Shown here: positions 8,557 to 13,379 of the stretch, piece by piece
Numbering within the stretch: position 1 is the first letter of the stretch
Layout of the letters: every line of letters starts with the position of its first letter
Assembly (NCBI GenBank): GCA_011390435.1
Contig: JAABSK010000052.1
Span: 1-13,379 of the forward strand
Length of the DNA: 13,379 nucleotides
Direction of reading: 5' to 3'
Source: Desulfobacteraceae bacterium
GTDB taxonomy: Bacteria > Desulfobacterota > Desulfobacteria > Desulfobacterales > Desulfobacteraceae
Program-made: the position numbers and the translations under genes
Notes under the pieces: generated by a model
The model's input: the letters and a program-made list of their open reading frames with translations, nothing else
Databases searched by the model: none
What the model was told of the DNA's origin: nothing

Positions 8557-9174
8557 TTATTTTTCTTTAATATCTTCCGTTTTGTTTTGTACGTTTTTCG
8601 AGACAACAACCATGGCAGGTCGAATCAATCTGTCATGCAGCACATATCCTTTTTGAAGCACTTTACTGACGGTGTTATCCGGCAGATCATCTGTCTCTTC
8701 CTGGGTGACAGCCTGATGATAATTGGGATCGAACGGCTGGCTCTCTGCATCCACAGGTTTGACATGATAGGTTTCAAAGAGTTTGATAATCTCTTTGTGG
8801 GTGAGCTTTACGCCTTCAAGCAGTGCTTTTTCATCTGAAGTATCCTCTGCAGATACAATCGCCCTTTCAAGGTTGTCCACAACCGTCAGCATCTGTCTGA
8901 AAACCGATTCATTGGCAAACTTCTTGAATTCATCAATTTCTCTTTGTTTGCGTTTCTTATAGTTTTCAAACTCGGCAGAAAGCCGTAAAACACGATCCTT
9001 TTCTATCGTAAGCTGTTCTTTGATATCCTTCAGTTCCTCTGTTTGATTCGTATCTGTCTGACGGGCTGCACCGGTGTCAGCTGATGTGTTGTTGTCTTTT
9101 GCTTTTTCAGCCTTTTTGGGCGGAGAATCTGTTTTCTTATTTTCGTTCAGGTCATTTGTCTTTTCAGTTGCCAA
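8557..9174 (-). CDS. grpE: GrpE nucleotide exchange factor
   Basis: Homodimeric nucleotide exchange factor that releases ADP from DnaK. The 205-residue product has a charged low-complexity N-terminal region (about 1-42, rich in K/D/T/N), a long helix with the conserved [13 protein letters not shown] block (about 67-79) forming the dimer coiled coil, the [14 protein letters not shown] helix (about 92-105), and a C-terminal beta domain with FDPNYHQAV (148-156) and [18 protein letters not shown] (about 172-189), the DnaK-contacting part. The start is TTG at 9174, supported by AGGAG six to seven bases upstream and by the usual length. It is first in grpE-dnaK. The hrcA gene often found upstream is missing; SRP RNA is there instead. 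Confidence 0.97.
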   Translation of the reverse strand: MATEKTNDLNENKKTDSPPKKAEKAKDNNTSADTGAARQTDTNQTEELKDIKEQLTIEKDRVLRLSAEFENYKKRKQREIDEFKKFANESVFRQMLTVVDNLERAIVSAEDTSDEKALLEGVKLTHKEIIKLFETYHVKPVDAESQPFDPNYHQAVTQEETDDLPDNTVSKVLQKGYVLHDRLIRPAMVVVSKNVQNKTEDIKEK

Positions 9175-9250
9175 TTTTTTCTCCTACTCAAACAGTCCTT
9201 ATTTTTAAACGGTGTTGGGTTTGATTTGTGTCAATTAAAATTATGGCAGA

Positions 9251-9278
9251 AAAATAAGTCAGTTTAAAAGCATGTCAA
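9251..9278 (-). promoter_or_regulatory. Candidate grpE-dnaK promoter (sigma70-like, with some sigma32 character)
   Basis: On the minus strand a perfect TTGACA (9278-9273), a 16-base spacer and TATTTT (9256-9251) lie about 77 bases before the grpE start. The same bases read as CTTGACA, 14 bases, CTTATTT, which partly fits the heat-shock sigma32 consensus (CTTGAAA, then CCCATNT). No CIRCE inverted repeat is visible. The choice between the two sigma types is open. Confidence 0.4.
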
Positions 9279-9300
9279 GGTGAAAATATGAAGAAGCGGG

Positions 9301-9319
9301 AAAAGAAAAGATCCGGCTG
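9301..9319 (-). terminator. Candidate 3' end of the SRP transcript
   Basis: CAGCCGGA (9319-9312) is complementary to TCCGGCTG (9473-9466) at the inferred 5' end of the SRP transcript, and is followed on the minus strand by TCTTTTCTTTT. A closing stem plus a T-rich tract would resemble an intrinsic terminator, although the two arms are far apart in the sequence. Confidence 0.35.
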
Positions 9320-9345
9320 GCAGAAAGGGTAGCGGGAAATGTCAA

Positions 9346-9461
9346 AACCGGGATCGATCCACGACACAGAAGAAATCACTTATCGCTGCTTCCTTCCGGA
9401 CCTGACGAGGTTCATGGCCTTCTGTTACGAGGCGACCGGTCAGAATATTCCATACCCGGCC
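9346..9461 (-). ncRNA. ffs: Signal recognition particle RNA, small bacterial type (4.5S)
   Basis: The minus strand carries the diagnostic apical domain CAGGTCCGGAAGGAAGCAGC (9404-9385), identical to the conserved Ffh-binding hairpin with its GGAA tetraloop. Flanking strands pair as expected for the rod: ACAGAAG (9425-9419) with CTTCTGT (9372-9366), and further out CCGGG (9459-9455) with CCCGG (9352-9348). These give a core of about 115 nucleotides, in the small SRP RNA class. It binds Ffh and FtsY to target membrane and secreted proteins. It is read in the same direction as grpE-dnaK, about 170 bases upstream of grpE. The outer boundaries are estimates; the transcript may reach about 9475 to 9301 (see findings). 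Confidence 0.93.
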
Positions 9462-9480
9462 TGCACAGCCGGAACTTTAT

Positions 9481-9509
9481 TTTATAGATGTTTTTTCTCT
9501 TTTTTTCAA
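9481..9509 (-). promoter_or_regulatory. Promoter of the SRP RNA gene
   Basis: On the minus strand TTGAAA (9509-9504), a 17-base spacer and TATAAA (9486-9481) form a near-consensus sigma70-type promoter. Transcription would start near 9475, at the beginning of a GC-rich arm that leads into the SRP RNA. Confidence 0.65.
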
Positions 9510-9573
9510 GTGTAATCTTTCTTTCAATATTATCAATGGAAGCGGTTTGCCGTCTGCAGACAAAAAATACTGT

Positions 9574-9601
9574 TTGAACAACGATTTTTTTTTGCTATAG
9601 T
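9574..9601 (+). promoter_or_regulatory. Promoter of the STAS protein-lipoprotein unit
   Basis: TTGAAC (9574-9579), a 16-base spacer and TATAGT (9596-9601) with an extended -10 TG (TGC before TATAGT). Transcription would begin near 9608, about 90 bases before the STAS start. It diverges from the SRP RNA promoter. Confidence 0.55.
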
Positions 9602-9696
9602 AAAAGAATGTTTGAGACCCGGTTTTCAAGTGCTGTCCGGGGGGTGACATCAAACACCGATGGCAGGGAATTAATTCTATATCACAGGAGAATCGT

Positions 9697-10005
9697 ATGA
9701 GCGAAATAGTGAACCAGGGAGATCAGTCGATTATCAAACCAGGAACTGACGTTGTGGCCTCCATGGCAGAGGATTTCAAAACTGACCTGCTTTCTGTGAT
9801 CAACGCCTCCACTGCTGATGTGGTGATTGATCTGGACGGGGTGGAAATGGTCGATTCTGTCGGTATCGGTGTGATTATTGCTGCGCATAATACACTGAAC
9901 CAGGCCGGCAGAAAGCTCAAGGTGATCAATGTGGCAAAAGATGTATATGGTCTGTTTACCACCATGAGATTGAATCGCCGTTTCACTGTCGAAGGTGTCG
10001 GATAA
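9697..10005 (+). CDS. STAS-domain protein (anti-sigma factor antagonist-like)
   Basis: A 102-residue single-domain protein of the SpoIIAA/RsbV type. The core shows the family pattern of a beta strand VVIDLDGVEMVDS followed by a glycine-rich turn and helix VGIGVIIAAHNTL, then LKVINV and a C-terminal helix-strand. Ser54 in D-S-V-G-I-G is at the position that partner anti-sigma kinases phosphorylate in SpoIIAA-like proteins. Such proteins bind a serine kinase/anti-sigma factor in the unphosphorylated state; others act in PP2C-type signalling or lipid-asymmetry (MlaB) complexes. No kinase or phosphatase gene is adjacent, so the partner is unknown. The ATG has AGGAG seven bases upstream. A lipoprotein gene follows 14 bases later, probably in one transcript. 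Confidence 0.85.
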   Translation: MSEIVNQGDQSIIKPGTDVVASMAEDFKTDLLSVINASTADVVIDLDGVEMVDSVGIGVIIAAHNTLNQAGRKLKVINVAKDVYGLFTTMRLNRRFTVEGVG

Positions 10006-10019
10006 CGCATCCTCAAAAA

Positions 10020-10394
10020 ATGAAACCCCGGATAAAAATATGGCTGATGATTCTGGCGCTGGTGTTTTTGAGCTCAGGCTGCCAGGATGATAACGGGAAA
10101 GATGACTATTCGGGGGTTTCAGACCTGATCGCCGACAGAAACAAAGCCCGCTATCATCAGGCGGAACGATCTTCAGGCAAGCCAGATCGTCCTGACACAA
10201 CACCACTGGAAAAAGAGACCTCCTCCCGGCTTGAGTCGGAAGCCAGCCGGAACGAGGCGCTCTCTTCTATTGCCTTATATGAGGAAGATGTTGAAATCAT
10301 CGGAAGTGCATCTGGCCGGTCTCTTGCAAAAGGGGTGGCCTATATCAATAAAAACGGGCAGATTGTTCGGATAAAAATACTCAAAAAAGAATAG
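10020..10394 (+). CDS. Small putative lipoprotein, function unknown
   Basis: The 124-residue product opens with basic residues, a hydrophobic stretch and the lipobox LSSGC, so lipidation at Cys21 is expected. Gln follows the cysteine, and no Asp retention signal is seen at +2, so outer-membrane sorting through the Lol system is likely. Residues 22-80 are hydrophilic and rich in Asp, Lys, Ser and Glu, probably a flexible linker. The last 40 residues (from about IALYEEDVEIIG to the KILKKE end) look like a small strand-rich module with Gly turns. I do not recognise the family. There is no clear ribosome binding site, so translation may depend on coupling to the STAS gene 14 bases upstream. It converges with the next gene, 14 bases apart. 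Confidence 0.7.
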   Translation: MKPRIKIWLMILALVFLSSGCQDDNGKDDYSGVSDLIADRNKARYHQAERSSGKPDRPDTTPLEKETSSRLESEASRNEALSSIALYEEDVEIIGSASGRSLAKGVAYINKNGQIVRIKILKKE

Positions 10395-10408
10395 GCCGGG
10401 TTTTTCGA

Positions 10409-10837
10409 TTATATCCGGCGTTTAAATGCATCAGATCCGCATGGCAGATCAAAGTCCTGGTTTTCTTCCGGCGGGGTTTCAGGCGCTTTTTCAACTGGCG
10501 CGGGTTTTTCAGGTTCGATTGAGCCGCCCAGGCTGATGATTTTTTCTTCATATGTTTTAATTTTCTGGTTTGCTGCAGAGAGTTTCTGGATCGATGTTTC
10601 CTGTACTTTTTCAAGGGCCTTTATGGCGCTGGATTGTGATGCAAGCTGTTTTTTGTGGTTTTCAGCGATTCTTCCCCATTTTGTATTCAGTTTCTTTTCA
10701 ACAGATTTGGTGAGGGTCTGGGTCATGAAAATATTGAGCAGTTCGGCAAATACGGCAATGACCGTGACATAGATCAGTCCATCTGCCTGAAGGAAGTACA
10801 ATATGCATACAATAAGAATGGATGTGAAAAATACCAT
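10409..10837 (-). CDS. Membrane-anchored coiled-coil protein, function unknown
   Basis: A 142-residue protein I do not recognise. Two hydrophobic stretches (about 1-17 and 21-40) separated by the short QADG turn suggest a membrane hairpin. Residues 44-103 are charged and helical with heptad-like spacing of Leu, Ile and Ala, consistent with a coiled coil. Residues 107-128 form a Pro/Glu-rich tail, and the end is DLPCGSDAFKRRI. The amino-acid pattern is that of a real protein, and the frame is open up to a stop eight codons before the ATG. No ribosome binding site is visible, which weakens the start. It lies 54 bases downstream of tRNA-Pro on the same strand with no clear terminator between. 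A structural or scaffold role is possible but unsupported. Confidence 0.65.
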   Translation of the reverse strand: MVFFTSILIVCILYFLQADGLIYVTVIAVFAELLNIFMTQTLTKSVEKKLNTKWGRIAENHKKQLASQSSAIKALEKVQETSIQKLSAANQKIKTYEEKIISLGGSIEPEKPAPVEKAPETPPEENQDFDLPCGSDAFKRRI

Positions 10838-10890
10838 TTTTTTGATTGTGAAATTAAGTTAATGTAAAACTGCACATTGCTTTTAAATGG

Positions 10891-10968
<78 letters not shown>

Positions 10969-11061
10969 ATGTTCATGATCAATACCATCCGGTCAAATAT
11001 CATTTTCATCCGGTAAATGCAAGGTCTTTTCTCACGCATGGAACATCCCGGGGCAATTTTC

Positions 11062-11090
11062 TTGACACCTATATATATAAGCATTATACT
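11062..11090 (+). promoter_or_regulatory. Promoter of tig-clpP-clpX
   Basis: TTGACA (11062-11067), a 17-base AT-rich spacer and TATACT (11085-11090) form a near-perfect sigma70-type promoter. Transcription would begin near 11097, leaving a leader of about 114 bases before tig. Confidence 0.75.
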
Positions 11091-11117
11091 AATTAACTTT
11101 TTGTTAGGGTGATTCTC

Positions 11118-11143
11118 AATGTAATATAGGTTTATATTACATT
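11118..11143 (+). promoter_or_regulatory. AT-rich perfect dyad in the tig leader
   Basis: AATGTAATATA (11118-11128) is repeated inverted at 11133-11143 with a 4-base centre, and six T's (counting from the arm end) follow. It begins about 20 bases after the inferred transcription start. It could be a repressor operator or, as RNA, a weak terminator-like hairpin; only one of the 11 pairs is G-C, which favours the operator reading. Confidence 0.5.
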
Positions 11144-11210
11144 TTTTGCTTATTGAAAGAGCAGGCAATCATTAATTCAGTTTTAATACAAAGATTACAG
11201 GACAAACAAC

Positions 11211-12542
11211 ATGCAGGTAAAAATTGAAGATAAAAGCAGTGTGAAAAAAGTGCTGTCTTTTGAAATTCCCAAAGAGGCCATCGCCAAAGAGCTGAACAAA
11301 GCTTATACTGAATTGAAAAAAAATGCAGATGTCAAAGGATTCAGAAAGGGCAAAATTCCCAGAAAAGTTCTGGAAAACCGTTTTTCAAAGGATGTTCATG
11401 CTGATGTGGCGCCGCGGCTGATTCAGGAGGCCTTTATCAATGCAATTCAGGAGCATGACCTTAAAATTGTCGGTGGTCCTCAGATGGATCCGCCGCAGCT
11501 GGACCCGAACAGTTCATATGCCTTTGATATTACGGTGGAAGTAAAACCGGAGCTTGGCGATATTGATTTTGAAGGGGTGGAGCTGAAGAAAACCAAATAT
11601 GAAGTTTCCGACGGTGAAATTGAAAGTCAGCTTTATATGATCCAGAAAACCCTGTCAAAAAAGGAAACGGTTCAGGAAGCGCGTCCTGTAAAAGCGGATG
11701 ATTTTGTACTGATTGATTATGAAGGCTATGTGGATGGCCAGCCGTATGATGCAACACCAAAGGTGGAAAATTATGTCATGGCCATTGGGAAAGGCCAGCT
11801 GCCAGAAGAGTTTTCCGATAAGCTCATCGGCGCCATTCCAGTTCAGGAGCTTGAAGTCGATGTGGTCTATCCCGAAGATCATTCCGATGAAAATCTCAAA
11901 GGCAGAACCATCACATACAAAGTGACGTTAAAAGAGATTCAGGAAGAAATTCTTCCGGAGCTGAACGATGATCTGGTCAAAGATCTGGGTAAGTTCGAGA
12001 CACTGGACGAGGTCAGGCAAACCATCCGGGACAATATGGAAAAAGGGTTTGCCCAGCGGATCAAGCACGAGCTTTCCGAACAGATTTTTCAGGCCCTGCT
12101 GGAAAAATGTGAATTTGAAGTTCCTGATGCCCTGGTTGAAGGAGAACTTGAGGGGATTATCATGGAAACTGAACAGGCATATGCTGCCAACAACACGTCG
12201 CTTGAAGAAGCTGGCCTTACCAAAGAGGCCATGAGAAGCCAGTACCGTGATGTCGCTGAAAAGCAGGCCCGGCGGCATTTGATTCTGGACAAGATCATCA
12301 GTCAGACCAGTCTTGAACTGACGGACGAAGATCTGGAAAAAAGTTATGAAGAGATGGCTGCCGGTATGAACGCTCCTGTGGATGCGATTAAGAATTATTT
12401 CAGCATGGATCCAAAACAGCTGGAATATTATAAACACACGCAGCTTGAAAAAAAGGCCATTGATCTTATAATAGAGAAAGGCAATGTGACGGAAGTGACA
12501 CCGGATGCAGACTCAGATAAAGCTGAAGTTGAAACCGAGTAA
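11211..12542 (+). CDS. tig: Trigger factor (ribosome-associated chaperone / PPIase)
   Basis: Binds at the ribosomal exit tunnel and shelters nascent chains, and has peptidyl-prolyl isomerase activity. At 443 residues it is near the usual 430-450. The N-terminal ribosome-binding domain carries the signature GFRKGKIP with FRK at 44-46. An FKBP-type PPIase domain lies at about 160-245 (from DDFVLIDYEG to the VTLKEI strand). The C-terminal arm region (about 250-430) is helical and rich in Glu and Lys. The ATG at 11211 is preceded by AGGA about nine bases upstream. The order tig-clpP-clpX is the classic one. A dyad in its leader suggests control of the whole unit. Confidence 0.97.
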   Translation: MQVKIEDKSSVKKVLSFEIPKEAIAKELNKAYTELKKNADVKGFRKGKIPRKVLENRFSKDVHADVAPRLIQEAFINAIQEHDLKIVGGPQMDPPQLDPNSSYAFDITVEVKPELGDIDFEGVELKKTKYEVSDGEIESQLYMIQKTLSKKETVQEARPVKADDFVLIDYEGYVDGQPYDATPKVENYVMAIGKGQLPEEFSDKLIGAIPVQELEVDVVYPEDHSDENLKGRTITYKVTLKEIQEEILPELNDDLVKDLGKFETLDEVRQTIRDNMEKGFAQRIKHELSEQIFQALLEKCEFEVPDALVEGELEGIIMETEQAYAANNTSLEEAGLTKEAMRSQYRDVAEKQARRHLILDKIISQTSLELTDEDLEKSYEEMAAGMNAPVDAIKNYFSMDPKQLEYYKHTQLEKKAIDLIIEKGNVTEVTPDADSDKAEVETE

Positions 12543-12598
12543 TCATTTTTTGTTACAAAAATGAAAAATCGAAATCAAAACGAAAAAGGAGTTAAACC

Positions 12599-13219
12599 GT
12601 GCCTCTAATTCCAATGGTTGTTGAACAGAGCAACAGGGGAGAGCGTGCTTATGATATCTATTCGCGTCTTTTAAAAGACAGGATTATTTTTGTCGGGTCT
12701 GCCATTGATAATGAAATTGCCAACCTGGTTGTTGCCCAGCTTTTGTTTTTGGAATCAGAAGATCCTGAAAAAGATATCAGCTTTTATATCAACTCGCCTG
12801 GCGGGGTCGTCACTGCTGGGCTGGCCATTTATGATACCATGCAGTACATCAAGCCGGATGTGGCAACGGTGTGCATCGGTCAGGCTGCCAGCATGGGTGC
12901 GCTTCTGCTGACAGCGGGGAAAAAGGGAAAACGGTTTGCATTGCCCAATGCCAGGATCATGATCCACCAGCCGTTAGGTGGTGCACAGGGTCAGGCCACG
13001 GATATTCAGATCCAGGCCAATGAGATTTTACGAATGAAAGATACATTGAACCAGATCCTGGCAGACCACACTGGTCAGAATTTAAAGAAAATTGCCGAAG
13101 ACACAGACAGGGATTTTTACATGTCTGCTGCAGAGTCCATGAAATATGGCATTGTTGATAAAGTGGTGGCAGACAGGAGTGAACTGGAAGAAGAGATAGA
13201 CGATTCTTCAAAGGAGTAA
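12599..13219 (+). CDS. clpP: ATP-dependent Clp protease proteolytic subunit ClpP
   Basis: Serine peptidase that forms a double heptameric barrel and degrades proteins fed to it by ClpX or ClpA. The 206 residues contain the full catalytic triad: Ser98 (GQAASMGA), His123 (MIHQP) and Asp172 (DTDRD). The oxyanion-hole motif INSPGG is at 64-69. The start is GTG at 12599 with AAGGAG seven bases upstream. This gives [10 protein letters not shown], which already resembles the mature E. coli N-terminus, so the propeptide is only a residue or so. It follows tig by 56 bases with no terminator between, and clpX begins 8 bases after its stop. Confidence 0.98.
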   Translation: MPLIPMVVEQSNRGERAYDIYSRLLKDRIIFVGSAIDNEIANLVVAQLLFLESEDPEKDISFYINSPGGVVTAGLAIYDTMQYIKPDVATVCIGQAASMGALLLTAGKKGKRFALPNARIMIHQPLGGAQGQATDIQIQANEILRMKDTLNQILADHTGQNLKKIAEDTDRDFYMSAAESMKYGIVDKVVADRSELEEEIDDSSKE

Positions 13220-13227
13220 CAAAGATT

Positions 13228-13379
13228 ATGGCTCGAAAAGAGGAAGAAAATGATCGGTTTTTCTGTTCATTTTGCGGTAAAAACCAAAAAGAGGTCAAAA
13301 AGCTGATTGCAGGGCCAAGTGTCTATATTTGCAATGAATGTATCAAGCTGTGTGGCGAAATTATTGATGATGAAGAGAA
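13228..13379 (+). CDS. clpX: ClpX ATPase subunit, N-terminal part (cut by window edge)
   Basis: AAA+ unfoldase that recognises substrates and feeds them to ClpP. Only the first 50 codons are present. They encode the N-terminal zinc-binding domain with its four cysteines, Cys13 and Cys16 (FFCSFCGKN) and Cys35 and Cys38 (YICNECI), which mediates dimerisation and adaptor and substrate binding. The AAA+ module lies outside the window. The ATG is eight bases after the clpP stop, with AAAGGAG (13210-13216) overlapping the end of clpP as its ribosome binding site. Confidence 0.97.
   Translation, partial: MARKEEENDRFFCSFCGKNQKEVKKLIAGPSVYICNECIKLCGEIIDDEE

Noticed and set aside
9351..9360. 10-base palindrome GGATCGATCC as an operator
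   Set aside because: It lies within the SRP RNA stem region and is explained by RNA structure or chance.
9608..9696. Riboswitch in the STAS gene leader
   Set aside because: No match by eye to known classes such as the cyclic di-GMP aptamers, and no strong hairpin series.
10395..10419. GCCGG/CCGGC inverted repeat between the convergent lipoprotein and membrane-protein genes as a two-way terminator
   Set aside because: Only five pairs around a 15-base loop, and no T run follows on either strand.
10980..11015. Two CCGGATG copies upstream of tRNA-Pro, as a direct-repeat operator
   Set aside because: Only 7 bases repeated twice with an irregular gap; not enough to support a site. The nearby TTGCAT-N17-TATTTG is also too weak to call as the tRNA promoter.

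Overview
The window looks like a piece of chromosomal backbone from a Gram-negative bacterium, most likely a sulfate-reducing deltaproteobacterium (Desulfobacterota, Desulfobacteraceae-like). That placement is inferred from the general look of the proteins, the mid-range GC content, LolA and an outer-membrane-type lipoprotein (so an outer membrane), a bacteriohemerythrin and the set of neighbours. No single marker here fixes the genus. There is no mobile element, CRISPR array, phage gene or sign of recent transfer.

Layout. Positions 1-399 (-) hold a bacteriohemerythrin gene that runs off the left edge. It diverges from a tightly packed plus-strand run, radA - rlmE - yebC (571-3294), concerned with DNA recombination/repair, 23S rRNA 2'-O-methylation and a YebC/TACO1 translation or regulatory factor. 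Converging on it is a minus-strand block, acyl-CoA/AMP ligase - lolA - nadA (6526 down to 3326). Upstream of that block on the same strand is the chaperone pair grpE - dnaK (9174 down to 6620), closed by a clear intrinsic terminator. Upstream of grpE on the same strand lies the small signal recognition particle RNA (about 9346-9461) with a good sigma70-type promoter. From a divergent promoter near 9574-9601, a stand-alone STAS-domain protein and a small lipoprotein are read on the plus strand. They converge on a minus-strand unit of tRNA-Pro(TGG) followed by an uncharacterised membrane-anchored coiled-coil protein. At the right end a strong promoter (11062-11090) drives tig - clpP - clpX; clpX is cut by the window edge.

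How the genes fit together. Most of the window is proteostasis: nascent-chain targeting (SRP RNA), nascent-chain folding (trigger factor), refolding (GrpE/DnaK), degradation (ClpXP), lipoprotein transport (LolA) and ribosome maturation or rescue (RlmE, YebC). No hrcA gene or CIRCE operator is seen near grpE-dnaK, and dnaJ is absent.

I did not find a convincing undescribed biological system. The items most worth checking are regulatory: an AT-rich perfect dyad containing a start-stop codon pair in the tig leader, a promoter nested inside the dnaK terminator, and an extended terminal stem that suggests a longer SRP transcript than the small-SRP core. Two uncharacterised proteins (10020-10394 and 10409-10837) and the kinase-less STAS protein are the main unknowns.
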